Part shown: piece by piece, positions 34,345 through 47,496 of the stretch | Layout of the letters: each line of letters opens with the position of its first letter | How positions within the stretch are numbered: position 1 is the stretch's first letter | Assembly (NCBI GenBank): GCA_021613535.1 | Contig: CP075492.1 | Span: 11,098,001 to 11,162,000, forward strand | Direction of reading: 5' to 3' | DNA from: Adineta vaga | Lineage: Eukaryota > Rotifera | Length of the DNA stretch: 64,000 bases | The notes under the pieces: generated by a model | Databases searched by the model: none | Seen by the model: only the letters and a program-made list of their open reading frames with translations | What the model was told of the DNA's origin: nothing | Translations under genes and position numbers: made by a program

Positions 34345-34427
34345 ACGTTTGTGATTTTTTTCTGAAAAGAAGTTTGCTTCGTTTGTTTTTCTATCGAACG
34401 TAATTTCACTTCAGATTTTGTAATCAA

Positions 34428-36235
34428 ATGCTCTTATCAAAACTTGAAGATCTTGCCAATGAAACGTTTTTGGATGTATTCGATTATCTCCGTCCATTTG
34501 ATCTTATTCGTGCATTCAATCAATTGAATGAACGTTTCGAAATTCTAATTATTCAACGTCGATTCCATGTGAATTTATCGACAAATATCTCTTTCTATGA
34601 TTTTAATGAATATTGTTCGATAATTCTTCCAAATTATCGTCTATCCATTCATTCAATTTATCTTTCGAATGTAGAAACATGTGGTGCTATAAGTTTATTT
34701 TTTCGAAATTTTCCTCGATTAGAATCAATATTTCCAAATCTTCGAACGATGTCATTTATTGATCCAAATGAAAATGATTTCAATCATATTGTTGCTATCA
34801 AACAATTAAATACTATCTATGTAAAATATAATAAAATTCAACCAGCTTTACTTTTTAGTAATCCGAATTTACAAACGTAAGACAAAAAACTTCGTTTTCT
34901 TCTTTCTTCAAAGAAAAAAGACAAATTTTTCTATACATACAGATGTATTCTCTCCCACGATGATATATTATTAATACAAAAACTTCGACCCAATTCTTCA
35001 CTCAAACGATTCGTTCTCGATAGTTTTCAGATCAATGATCTTAATATACTTTTCTATTTATATCCATCACTTGAACATTTAACTATACATCGACTTGTGG
35101 TTAATTTCCAAGGTTTTCTACCACCATTCACTGAACCCATTCGAAGACTTCATACTCTTAAACTTAATTGTTTATATACAGTTCGATTTGATTATATTGC
35201 TTATTTACTTTCATTTTTTCCAAATCTTTTTCGTTTCACACTCATTGCTATTGGAATTGACTTTTTCAATGCCGAACGATGGATACAAATTTTAACATCA
35301 TTAGAACAACTTCAATATCTTGTCTTCGATTTTAAAGCTGTCTCGGAAACATTCGATGATGAATTTGCATCTGCATTTCTAACTGCATATTGGAATCGAT
35401 GGCGAATAGCTGTCGATTATTCTGAAGACAATAGAAAATATCATTTATTTACTATTCCATATCATCGTTCGTCATTCATTAGTACCATTCATTCTTCATC
35501 GATTATAGAAGCAACAAATCATACATTTGACTCAACTACACATTTGTATCTAAAATTAAATATGCCGATGCAGGTAAGACTTGAAATAACATGATTATGT
35601 AAGATTGAAATTATTTGTAGGTATGTGCAAAACGAAAATATTCGAATGTATCTGCACTACAGATTTATCAAAATACTGTAGTAACATTGGATTATTCAAA
35701 TTTATTTATGCGACTTAATTCAATGCTTGATTTTTCACAGTTAGTTCATTTCGAATTATTTATTTCATTACCTTCATCTACGTTTCTCACTCTCGTAAAA
35801 TCAATACCATGTTTACGATGCTTCAAAACTGACTACGATATTCTGATGGTACACTGTTTTTATCACTTATAGAATGAAAAACTAACACGTTATTTTCTTT
35901 AGATTCTGACGGATAATCTACAAGATGAGAATATATGTTTCGAGTTACAGAAAAAACTCGATAAATTTGTGATACGTCAAGGTGCTTTACAAATGACTGA
36001 CAAAGATCGTTTTCTTCAAATCTTTTCGAATTTAAAATACTTACAATTGAATTTATCTACTGTTTTTGAATTACGTTTACTTTTATGTACATTTTTAAAA
36101 GCGATGCACAATCTTCATACATTACATATATGGCTCATTGGTACTGATGCATCCATTGATACACTTCAATGGCAAGGTGTTATTAATAACATTAGCTATG
36201 AAATAGTAAAACGACATATTCAAATTTGGAAATAA
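34428..36235 (+). CDS. F-box protein with divergent leucine-rich region
   Basis: Exons 34428-34876, 34943-35573, 35621-35848 and 35903-36235 give 546 residues. The start has an F-box (LEDLANETFLDVFDYLRPFD, then LIRAFNQLNERF), which would link the protein to SKP1-cullin ubiquitin ligases. The rest has irregular LRR-like spacing (FPNLRTMSF, YPSLEHLTIHRL, LHTLKLNCL, LKYLQLNLS, LHTLHIWL), probably the substrate-binding solenoid. The ATG is only 83 bases after the YRDC stop, and a good acceptor (TTTCACTTCAG, ending at 34414) lies 13 bases before it. Confidence 0.82.
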
Positions 36236-36735
36236 AAATTTTCATTGAAAAATAGTTACATGTTGTCTTCTGTAGTATTTTTAAACATAAAATTAAATAA
36301 ATTATAATATAGACGATTATAGATCAAAGAAAAATTCATTACATGCTATGTTTTAAATCGAGAAAGTTCGATATGAATAATAACAAGTGTTATTTTATGT
36401 GACGTTAATTGCTTGAGTAATATTTTCTTCAATTGCTGACGTCGTATATATTAGACTCATTGGCTTGTTTACCTGCGCAATAATTAATTATATTCTCTAT
36501 GTTTCTAGTTTTTAATGTATTTGCTCAGTTTCAAGGAACATTTCGACGTAGGTAGTTTTTATATTTTGTTATTCATATTTACATCATTCATTTTCTTTAT
36601 CCTATAATGACGAAAAATCAGTCAAGTATGACAAATATGATTATGATTATAGGTATATATACATACTCGTAGGACCTTGTACTTCATTCATTTCATATTA
36701 TTCTTCGTCAAAATACATAAACTTATTAATATATA
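36236..36735. other. Intergenic region
   Basis: AT-rich spacer between plus-strand genes; no gene recognised. The part nearest the EF-hand gene (36650-36735) is its likely promoter and leader. Confidence 0.45.
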
Positions 36736-37038
36736 ATGGCTTCACTTTCGGAAGAACAACTTCGTAAAGAATTTCGTCGAGTTGATAAAGATGATGATGG
36801 TTCAATTACTATTGAAGAATTAAAAAAATATTATCTTCCAATGCAAGAAATGCTTGGTATTAATCCTCTAGTTGCTGAACAAGAAATTCAAGGTTTAGTC
36901 AAACGACTTGATAATGATAATAGTGGAACAATCAGCTTTGAAGGTAAAAAAAGATTTGAATGAGATTTATTTTTTTCATTTTATTTTATATATTGTTTTC
37001 GTGTCTTTCTAGAATTCAAAGCATTCTGTTCAAGATAG
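36736..37038 (+). CDS. Small two-EF-hand calcium-binding protein
   Basis: Exons 36736-36943 and 37013-37038 give 77 residues. Two canonical EF-hand loops are present: DKDDDGSITIEE at 17-28 and DNDNSGTISFEE at 59-70, each with acidic positions 1, 3, 5 and 12 and Gly at 6. The protein is little more than one EF-hand pair, like a calbindin D9k-sized or half-calmodulin sensor. The intron splits the second loop just before its last Glu, so splicing is needed to complete the site. The partner is unknown. Confidence 0.9.
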
Positions 37039-37157
37039 TTAATCAATACAATTTCATCGATGAATATATAAACTTTTTTCTTACAAATTGTTTTCAATCG
37101 ATTTATATAAAATAAAAACAAAAGCAAAGTAAAATTTTAACGGTTCTTCCACGATTA

Positions 37158-39317
37158 TTACCAAACAGGTATCCATGGTGCGCGTGGTCGGGATGTTTTA
37201 TATGTTCGATTTTTCTTATTCAATTTTTGATCATAATCTTCATCATCATCTGTTTGAGTTTGATAACCATTATCCCATAAACTAGAACGTGGGTTTGTAT
37301 TTACAGGATATCTTTCCTACAAAAACAAAGTTCAGAATTATGAAACGAAAACATAGAATATTTTACGAGAGAAGTTGGTTTTGTTGCAACGTAGGGATGA
37401 TGTCGTTCAACACGATAACGTGGTTCATATAAAGGTGGACGTTCTTTTTTTTCTGGACGATTGGTAGAGATTGCAGGCAATGTATTGTCAGTGATATATT
37501 TTTGCTCACGATACGGTTTATGTGTTCGAATGGTATATGGTGATTGATAGTTGGAAAATTGATTTGGTGAATGATGTGTTACAATTGCAGTTCTACGATG
37601 CAGGGGTTCGATATTGGTCTGCGATGGAAGTGGTTCACGAGATAGTTGAGGTCGTGAACGACGTTCTTCATTGACAGGAATAATGATTAATTCGGATTTG
37701 GGGACAGTTGATTCTAAAATTGATAGATGTTACTATTTTTTTTTCTCTCATACTTATTGAATGCAATGCATACTAACCTTTTGGTTGAGATTGACGTTGA
37801 GTTTTTATTACTGGATAAGTAATTATTTCTTCCGTGATAATATCTGGTTTTCGTTCGAGACTATGATTTGAACGATGAGTAGTGACAGTCACTGGCGGTG
37901 GTGGTGGTGTTTTCTTCCGAACAGGTGGTCTGTATACATGAGAAAAAAAAGATGTCGAATTTATGAATAGAAGATAATTTTAATTACTTTGATCGATCAT
38001 CTTGTGGTAAGGGTGAAAGTGGTTTACCAACTAATGCATACAGTGTTGGTGTTGGTATTACCTGTTGTTGTTGTTGTTTACGGACATTGGATTCGTTGTT
38101 TACTGTGTATATTACTGTATCCTTTGGGGGTATAAGTGTGGGTTGTTGTTGTTGTTGTTTACGAGCATTAGATTCATTATCAAATGTATATACCACTGCA
38201 TCTTTTGGAGCTGTAGGTGGTGAGTGTGGACGAGTTTCTTTTGTTTTTTTCGTTGAAACAGGTGCATCATCCACAATGGTATATAGAATGGGTACTGGTT
38301 GTATAGGACTAGATGTGCCTACTTGCACACCTCGAGACGTACGTGCTGGACTACCAATAATCGAATATATATTTGGCGATGGTTGTAATTGTTGTTTAGG
38401 TGATTCAGAAATTTCATTTTGTAGACGTGAACTACCGACCCATGAGTAAAGTGTTGGAGATTTATCAATAATTGGTGTTGAACCTTCTAAAGTGTTGCTA
38501 CCCATATCAACAGTACGAGGACGACTATTGAGTGAATAAAGTGTCGGCGATGGTGGTTCTTTAGTAATAATAATTGGCTGAACTGGTGCTGGTGTATATT
38601 TTTCACCAGCAAGAGTGTAAAGAACTGGTTGTGACATTACTTTAGGTTCGAGAAAAACAACTGGTTCATTATATTGTTTTTCGGATTGATACTGAGGTGG
38701 CGTTTCTCGTTCTAAAATGTATGTAGATATATATATATATATAGTTTCAAATGTAATAGAAGCTGTTATCATACTTCGGTCGATAGGTGTTAATTCTTCT
38801 GCTTGTCTTGAATCAAGAAAGTAAACTTTAGGATCCGTTTTCTTCGGTAAATATTTCGGTGGAATTGATTGATAACGAGTTCCAACTGTATACATCGATG
38901 CTGTTGGTACATCTAGTACCGATACCGTTGAAGGTGATCGATGTTCAACCAATGGAACATGCCGTTCAGAATCAGGTACCAGTGATCGAAGTACAACATT
39001 TTCTAAAACAATAAAAAAGAGGTTATTAGTTCAGACCGTATAACATTTTTTCTGCACAAACCTTTATTATTTGGATCGTCTAATTCCGATCTTCTGTATA
39101 TTTGTGTCGGATAGGTTTCCATTGTTTCGTTCACTAAATTCAAATATATAGTTTTAGAAAAACTCGAAAGAATAACTTCGGACTACAATTGACGTGATCA
39201 TCAACAGATTTCAAAGACAGATTCTCTTAGAAAAAAACTTTTCTTCAAAACTAATATAATTTCTTCTGTTTTCTATCATTTTCAGTGAATAAACTCACTT
39301 GTTTCTTCATCCATCAT
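37158..39317 (-). CDS. Low-complexity protein with tyrosine-centred PxxLYxxxG repeats
   Basis: Spliced from 39317 (MMDEET) to the stop at 37158. The largest exon (about 37987-38713) carries a loose repeat of about 35-45 residues centred on a Tyr: QPVLYTLAGEKYTP, SPTLYSLNSRP, SPTLYSWVGSSR, SPNIYSIIGSPAR, VPILYTIVDDAP, AVVYTFDNESN, TVIYTVNNESN and TPTLYALVGKP. Two of these are followed by Arg-Lys and five Gln. The C-terminal part is basic and Arg/Pro/His-rich, ending RPRAPWIPVW. No signal peptide, membrane helix or known domain was found. Regular Tyr-Ser/Thr motifs could be phosphosites or short adaptor-binding motifs. I do not recognise the family. Confidence 0.7.
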
Positions 39318-40282
39318 GTTTATTGCAAATGTAGTCGTTTAACATAAAAACAATCAAACACACTAATGAAAGAGTTTTGTTTTTCTTTTGAACTCAATAA
39401 TCACGGATTTATTTTTCCGTGTTTCTGCATATTATCCTCATCTGTCGAAAAATAAGTTCCTTGTCGATCATTCAATGAAATTTTTCTTCTTAGATGTGCG
39501 TGTTCAACAAACAATTGATTTCTTCTACATACAGAAAAATTTGAACGTTACAAACCTGTTTCTTTCTTTTGACAGAAGTGAGAAGAATTTGTTGATTGAT
39601 CGAATATCAACAGTAAATCAATATTTAACTTCTACTTCTGTCGTAAATCGATCTTCTGTTATACATAAATTGAAGACGATAAGCAACGTACTCAATTACT
39701 CTAGTTTTTTTCCTTTATCAATCGAATAAAACTAATTCTAATTAAGAAGATTTTGTTTTACGAATAGAGAACATGCAATTATTACACGAATAATTGCCAA
39801 TAGCTTATGTTAATTATAATTTATCAAAATATATGACGAACATAGTTACGAACAAAAAAAAAACAATTTTCTATTGATGACGTTGAAAGAAAGAAATTCT
39901 ATACTTGCAATTATTATCAAATATATTTGATGATATATTTACTCCGTCATGATTGAAGGAGATGCAGATAGAGAGAAAAACATGAGTTGACATTAATTCT
40001 ATAACGAGTCTCTTCGAAAGCAGTGTTTTTCTGCATTTTGATATCGAACGATATCATTGAAGGTCGTAGGAGTATTTATTTTTTCGAACAATAGAGAAGA
40101 AATTTAATATTCGTCACTTATATTGCAATTAACGATTGGATGACTCAATAGTGAAGTTATTCTCGAGCGAATTAATTGAATTAATGAAAATATACAGAAA
40201 ACATCGGCTTTGTTATAGGTTTGTTTAGAAGAAGAAAGAAAGTACACACAATAAAATCCTTATCATTTCGAAAGAAAGTCAT
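39318..40282. other. Intergenic region
   Basis: AT-rich spacer between two minus-strand genes. A plus-strand frame at 39388-39729 is Phe/Ser-rich without domain features and looks non-coding. No RNA gene was recognised. Confidence 0.4.
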
Positions 40283-41445
40283 TTATGCAGGTATTCCAGC
40301 ACCTTTCCAGTTGTTATTTAATGTTTTGATTGAAGTTGCATGTCGATGTACTGGCCAGTACTGTTCTGGTGTTCGAATAGTTTTCACTTTCGTTAATCGA
40401 TTAATCTATATCAAGAAATAAATACGTAGAAATTAGATTAGAATCAATGATGACTTACTAAAGCATCCGTTTCTTCAATAGATAAATATCGTTTTGTTGC
40501 TGACGGAAGAGGCGTATGTCGATCACGACATCGTACCGGACTGGTCAAACGTTCTACAACTTGTACAACTTGTTCATATGAAACTTGTTGATAACCTAAC
40601 GGAAATGGTGGATGAACAATAGTACCCCATTTTTGTCGACCACGTGGCTGAGATGATCGTGTATTTGATGTATCGATTAATCGACCATAATCATCAACAG
40701 AAAGTTTTTTCATTTCATATGTACGTGAGATAGATGTATGACTAAAATCAGGTGATGTTGTTTGTCCACGATTCATACTTTCATCATTTGTATGAAATGA
40801 ACTATGAGTTGCTATAGATGAATCTGTACGCATTCGATCATTGAAACTATTATTGGAGGTATTCTCGCGTGAAAGACTAGATCGTACTTGATTTTGTGTG
40901 TTTAGTTTTGAATTTGATGGTTGTACAGTTGTCGTTGAACGATTGATTGAGGGATGTGAGGGTGTTTGTTTCGATGAATTTCGTCGACCAGGTAATAATG
41001 GTGTTTGAAAGTATTTATTACGTGCTTGTATCGTATTAATTGATTGATTTTTAACATATCGTTGTCTCGGTTTTTCAGGTTTTATGACAAATGAGATTTG
41101 AGTACTTGTATCACTATCATTAATAAATGGCACAGATGTTTCGATAGGACGTGTTAATGGAGAAATGTTTTGAGTCAATTGATTTTCTTTATTATAAGGC
41201 ATGTGTTTATAATTTTTCTTTGGATCATTGTCAAGACAACTTGTGATAGATTCAAAATCACTAAGTAAATCATATTCTCGATCAGAATCAGACCAATCGG
41301 AAATAACATCAATTTCATTATCTGTTACTAAGCTTGATCGATTTTCTCGTGATTGAAGATGTTGAGTACGATTTGCTGCTAGGCGATCGATCGTTGAAAC
41401 ATTCGAATAATCTCTTGATCGTGGTTGAACACGATTATTTATCAT
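40283..41445 (-). CDS. Disordered Ser/Thr/Asn-rich protein, 369 aa
   Basis: Exons 40459-41445 and 40283-40405 join in frame to 369 residues. The first 260 residues are disordered-looking and polar, with an acidic patch (SDWSDSDREYDLLSDFES). The C-terminal 110 residues look folded or conserved: RQKWGTIVHPPFPLGYQQVS, RYLSIEETDALINRLTKVKT, IRTPEQYWPVHRHATSIKTL, ending NWKGAGIPA. The short last exon is easily missed because the first exon is open for a few codons past the donor. I do not recognise the family. Confidence 0.75.
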
Positions 41446-42390
41446 TTTGTCGATCTATGAATAAACAGATTGAAATTATCATAGAGATTTTCAGTACAAA
41501 CCATTCACCGTATGTTAGTACTCTAAAAGTTTAAACTTTGATCACAGTCTATTCGTCTTTCTGTCTTTAACAATCAATCTTGAAGTGAAGAAAAAATCGA
41601 GAAGTAAAAAAGACGTTTTCTTTTTTACTATTTTTATTAAATCATAAGTGTCGTCTATTCATACGCTAATGGACATCGAATGTATGCTCGTTTTTGTTTC
41701 GTACATAAGTAAGAGTATTACTGAAACGTAAAAGAAACGTTTTCTTTTCGTTGCTTATCTTTACTGATTGATGTAAAACAATAACATTATTTGTAATTAC
41801 GTTTGATTAATTTATTCATTATGTTTTCCTCTTCTCTAAAAAATGAAAAGTGAAAAATTGTTTAAAGACACGATGTGTTTAAACAATCGATGAAGAACTT
41901 TTTTGTCTTCTTTATGAAATATTTCAATCGTATATCTTCGAACATACAAAAGCAAAACAATCGTGTTCACGTGCACAAAGAAAACATATTTGTAAATACT
42001 TTACGATCGATTATTTTCATGAAAAATCAATTTCAAATGTATATATATATATATATATTTAACGTTGATATATCAATGATCCGATCAAAAGAAAGGTTGA
42101 AATAATCTTTTCATATTTCAGGCGTGATTTTTATTCAGTAGACTGAATTGAGAACATTATTTTTTCATTTTGGTAACATACAACTTATAGTCTCAGGCAA
42201 TATTGACACATAGAATTCGTATTACCGAAAATACCCAAAGCAAAATTATGCGTCGTGGTTGACAATCGTCGAAAGTAAGAAAAACGAAGTCATTTTAAGT
42301 GAAAACGTAAGTCATAGCTTGTTTTTAATTGAAGTTGATGATACTTTTATTATAAGAATGAAAAACACAACTATCTGACAGTATGAAAAA
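41446..42390. other. Intergenic region
   Basis: AT-rich spacer between minus-strand genes with a (TA)n run at about 42036-42060. The plus-strand frame at 41875-42105 is low in complexity and looks non-coding. Confidence 0.4.
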
Positions 42391-45300
42391 TTAATTATTC
42401 GAATAGAAATCATCTTGAAGAGCACAAGCAAGTGCACGTAATGGTGAATCAATCATTCGAGGTAAGAACGGTTTAAGTACAATAGAAATGAATTGTTTTG
42501 TTTGATTGAATTCTGTTTTTAATTTATTAATATGTTCAATTTTAATTGAATCAAAGCCTAATTGCCAACGTCGTGCAAATATAGTTACAATTTCAAATAA
42601 TTTCATTAATTGTTCACGAATAGCTTGTTGTTTTGGTTGTAAAAGACTTCCAATTGCAAGTGCTGTAAGAAATTTCTCATGAAATACAATCATTGATTCA
42701 ATATCAATTGATTTAGTCGAATGTTTTTCAACGAATTGTTCACCAGCTGTATGAAACTAAAGTATCAATCGAATCTAGAGATATATTTCGTAAATATTCT
42801 TATTACGTACAGTCGTAAGAACAAAGTTATTCACAGCATTTACAGCATGAAGAAGACGAGCACGTAAAAGAAACATTTCATGATGTAATTGATAAGATTG
42901 ATGACGATATAAACGACGATTTTGCAAACGATTTTTCACACGAAATTCTAAATTATCAAGAGAAAAAATTCCAAATTCCAAAAATGAAACATTCATTCAT
43001 ACCACTAAAAACTAATTGATCTAAGACATATTTCGCTTGTTTAACTTGTAAAACAAATGCAAAACATTTTTGATAGATATCCATATGTTCTGGTTTAATA
43101 ATAATTACTAATTCTTTTGGTAAATCATATTTCAATTGAACATTTTGTATGATATATTTTTGTGTTATTGAAGATTCAGTTGTTGATTGAAAAATTACAT
43201 TCAATGGATATTGAGCTTTGTCAAGACCAAACATTGTCAATGTACTATCGAATGAAACAAGAACTGTAAATGCATCTAATCGTTCATGAATTGTTTGAGA
43301 TAATTTCGAATATAATCGTAGAGCGAATTGATGCATAAATGAACCATTTTCAAAAAGAAAGAAATTTCGAATATATTCAATGTGTTTTAAATAATTCAAT
43401 CGATGAACAATATCATCTGTCAATTGATTGATCAGTTGTGTACATTTTAGCAATAGAATTTGTTCACTGAAATTCTGAAGAATACATTCAATAGTTGTTG
43501 ATTGATTAATCGTTGAAGAAAGACATAATTGATTACTAAAATAATGAATGAATTGTTGTATTCATTGGAAAGAATAATTTACCGATTCGTTTCAAGTAAA
43601 GTTGGTTTTGTTATTTGCATTTGATTGAAGGCTAAGGTTAAAAATGAATTCTTCTCATCTTCGATATCATGAAATGGTAAATTGAGAGAAATAAATGGAT
43701 TCGATGATGGTTTTGTGATAGAATTTGCTTCGAAATTATGTAAAACTATCAATGGATTCCATGTACGTTTTGTTAAATGAAAATTTTCTTGAAGACTTTT
43801 CGAAAATTCTTCTACGAAAGATTGATAATCGTTCTGATCTATTTGAAAAACAAACAAACATTTTCGAAAACTAGAACAACAAATATTCATTCAATTTTTA
43901 CTTGTTAAAACACCATTTGATTTGAGTATTTCTGCACATTTACCCGCTTTAATCAACGAAGGAACTATCATTGCTAACCATCTCGGTATTAAACTATAGA
44001 ATACAGTCAAATGAGGATGAATACAATTGAATCATATTCACTTACGAAGCATTCTCAACTTGTTCAGTATATGATTGATGCCAAAAATCCAATGATTCAA
44101 CAGGTACATCGATTTTTCTAATTAAACAACAAAGAGAGAAAATTCGTGCAAAAAACATCTCTTAATATTTACCGTTTAATAAAAAACTCATCAAAAGAAT
44201 CATCAAGATTTCCATTTGTCAACCAATTTTGAATAATTTCCAAATAAATTCGACAACTTGATATAAACAATGGAAGAAAAAAGTTCTAAAATTCACCGAA
44301 TTTCTTTTTTTTCCTAATATACAAAACTTTTCGAATCAATCTTACGAAAAATATCGAATTATTAATCATCTCAGACATTATAACATTCTTATACAAAACA
44401 TATATCAATTCCAAGGTTAAATCACAATTAAGTTTATCATCATGAAACGCTATTTGATCAAAAATACGTTCGATACATTCACCTTTAGAAATTAGGCCTA
44501 GAGAATCTAATTCTTGGTAAAAGGATAAAATTGTATATGTATAATCTAAAGGTATGAAAATTGATTTGTAGGAAAATTTCTAGAAAATCAAAAATAAACC
44601 TTGTTTAAGAATCGATTTTTCAATATCTGCAAGTTGAAAATGAATGAGATTCATTTGATCACGAAGTGCTTGTGCAAAGGATGAAAGTGTTCGACAGGAA
44701 TGATTGATTTTCTTTAAAAATTCATTTGTTAAACGAAACTGATTTGAAAGTAAAGTAAATTTTTCTAAACATTCTTGAATAGTCACCTAAAATAATCTCC
44801 TCTATTTAAAGTACAAACAAATTCATTTAGTTTATACCGGTGTAACATCACAAAGACGAACAAAATCTGCTACATGCACTTGATTATTTTCATCAATTGA
44901 ATAAACATGTAATTCATTTGAATTCATTAAAAGCCTAATCAATTACGAAAAACATGTTGTACATTGATTGTAAAGATATTTTGATTTACCAGAGAGTTTC
45001 TCGTATAAGAATATATTCTGTTAAAGTTTGAGAATTAACTCGATAAGCTAAATGAGTTGTTTTCATCATTGTTTGATCCCTAGTAATAAAGTAATGTAGA
45101 TATTGAATAGAAAAGAATAATTCCATGATCTTTTACCAGAATAAAGCAAAATCATGAAGTGCAGGTGAAACATCATCTTCTAATGTTCGATGCCAATAAG
45201 ATGTAAGAATTTCTCGATCGAGTGATGAACTAGATTGTATTAGAAATATCATATTTTCAAAATGTTTATTATTTATTTCCTAATTACTAATTCTGTTGTT

Positions 45301-46161
45301 CGATATCATCAATAGGTTTTGATTCCATTTCATTTTCAACCATTGTTTCGTTTTGAATTGATGTTAAATCAATTCGATTATCATCATCATCATCATCATC
45401 AGTAAGACTTTCATCCTGAAAGAAAGAATCAGATATGTTTTCATTTGAATAATTTTCTTACATCATGATAATCAGTTGAAGTTATTGCTTGTTGATAATT
45501 ATCACCAAGTAAATAAGCAGGCCAATTGAAATTTGCTTCCTCTAATGAAAGTTTACATTAGATATAAATTATTTCGATGAATCTTTCACTCACCAACTTG
45601 TTCATGAACAAGATGCGAGAATTCATCTAAATTAACATCTAATGGTCTTCGCGCTAATGATATGACAAATTGTAAACATGACCGATGAAATTCACTCTAA
45701 TGATAAAATGAAAATACAAAACTAGAAGTTTACTTTTTTTTCAAGAAAAATTTACTTCCGGTGAATGTCTCAATAAAGGTCGATTATTGAACCGTTTGAT
45801 AAGAAATTCGAGTAGATCAGCTTTTTTATCTTGAGCATGAATAATGTATTTTTCTTTTAAACTAATCAAATGAATAAATAAATAAAGATTGAATCAAAAA
45901 CAAAATGAACAAGTCAATAAAGTTATTCCATACCCTTGAATACTTTTGTCGACATAACGTTTTTCGATATTGACATTCGAACGATGTATGATAGTATCTT
46001 CGAATAACTTTTTATGTGGATTAAATCGATCCGAAAGCTAGAAGAAATTTTAAAAAAAGCAGGAGTAACAATCTCTATAGAATATTATCTTACAGTTAAT
46101 CCAGTAATATCATGAACGATTTCGTTGAGTGTTGGTTGAATCGATTTTAAGAAGTTACTCA
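42391..46161 (-). CDS. TUBGCP5: Gamma-tubulin complex component 5 (GCP5)-like
   Basis: A many-exon gene starting MSNFLKSIQPTLNEIVHDIT. GCP5 is a structural arm of the gamma-tubulin ring complex that nucleates microtubules. The N-terminal part has a charged region and an Asp run (DDDDDDDN near 45390). The GRIP1-like middle follows (EYILIRETLWLL, then DPxL-type helices). The GRIP2 C-terminus is clear: LKCTQLINQLTDDIVHRLNY, LKYDLPKELVIIIKPEHMDI, YQKCFAFVLQVKQAKYVLDQ, HHEMFLLRARLLHAVNAVNN, then VTIFARRWQLGFDSI. These fit GCP5 better than GCP2-4 or GCP6. I did not resolve every exon edge in the middle (43.9-45.3 kb), so the exact protein length is open. Confidence 0.8.
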
Positions 46162-47496
46162 TCTGAAGAAATGGCAGAATTGAAGGATTTCGAAGAATGA
46201 TTATATCAGGAATCAAATAAAACCAATGCTTATACTGAGCATTTGTTGATCAAAGTTAATGAGTTCGTTTTATTTGTGAACAAATCAGATCTTTTTAATT
46301 GAAGAAATACATCATCTTATTTTCATTTCGTTGTGTTCATACTTCGATACATGAATAAACTGCTAAACTTCTACTACGAGTAATCAGAATTAAAAATAAA
46401 TTAAATCACATCAGATCATTGTACCTTTCTGGTCTCAAACGTGAAAAAAATTGTGTCGTTCATGTTAAATAAATGACTAATCAACATCTGACTGGTCAAC
46501 TTCAAACCAATATTGGAGAAGAACAGAGGGCATATTTCGTGGTTTTTTTGAGCATGCCATGACAGTTATCGGAACTAAATTTTATCGATCGACCTATTTC
46601 GTATATGACCATATTTAGTAAGAATATGAGTTATTTCATATGTAAAATTGTGTTAATCATCGGATTTTTTCTATTTTACTCGTTCGCTCTTCTTTTACTT
46701 CTCCCTGATTCATATCACTGTCCTTATTTGGGCATTTGAACTACCGAATCAACATTTTTGTCACATCAGCAACGTTTTTTCCTACGCATAGAAAATTGGA
46801 AAAAAAAGAAGAAACTCAGTAATGATGAATAAGGTCTTTCGAAATCTTTTCTCTTGGATGCATCAAGTATAAAAACGTCGCCATTATTGTCTGTTCTTAT
46901 TACACATTTATTTATTTGTTTATTTCCGATTATTGTGAACAAATCATCCATATCCATCACTGTTTCTCCATTTTTTACCAATACTAAACATATTTACTCT
47001 GTACAATCAACACTGCATACGCATGTCTGGTTCGGTAAGTGACCCTACCGTTTGCTTCCTATCTCTTTATGCTCTTTTCTCTCTACTGTTGTCCATATGT
47101 GCCTATCTAAATTCAAGGAAGACAGAAAGAAAGGAAAAAGAACGAACGCATCTATCGACGAGATATGCAGTATGTTGGGAGATATACGCCCGTTCCTGCT
47201 GACGGATAATAATTGTAGTTACCATATACGAGAATAGGATAAGAAAGATGCTCGATTGTACTCTACATCCTTTTGCTTGATGATTCATAAGAGAAAATAG
47301 TATAGTATCAACACTGTATATGGAATTGTTTTGGTGGGTATACTGCACAAGAAAAGAACAGAGCGAGAGGGAGAAGAAAAACATCGAGAGACGATCCCAA
47401 ATAGGGTATTATCATCAACTGTATATTTCCACTTTCTTCTTCTTCTTTCTTCTGTTTCTTCAACCTAAGACAAGCATCCAAACGACGTAGATTCTA
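46162..47496. other. Divergent intergenic region between GCP5 and cofilin
   Basis: About 1.3 kb. It likely holds both promoters; the part near cofilin has pyrimidine-rich tracts (47430-47462). A minus-strand frame at 46766-46981 has a protein-like stretch (DLFTIIGNKQINKCVIRTD), but I found no partner exons or start context for it. No RNA gene was recognised. Confidence 0.4.

Noticed and set aside
39388-39729. Plus-strand 113-codon open frame in the spacer
   Set aside because: Phe/Ser-rich, no signal peptide cleavage context, no domain, no flanking exons.
46766-46981. Minus-strand frame with protein-like stretch (DLFTIIGNKQINKCVIRTD) between GCP5 and cofilin
   Set aside because: Isolated, with no neighbouring exons or domain match; length is within chance for AT-rich DNA. 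Left as a note only.
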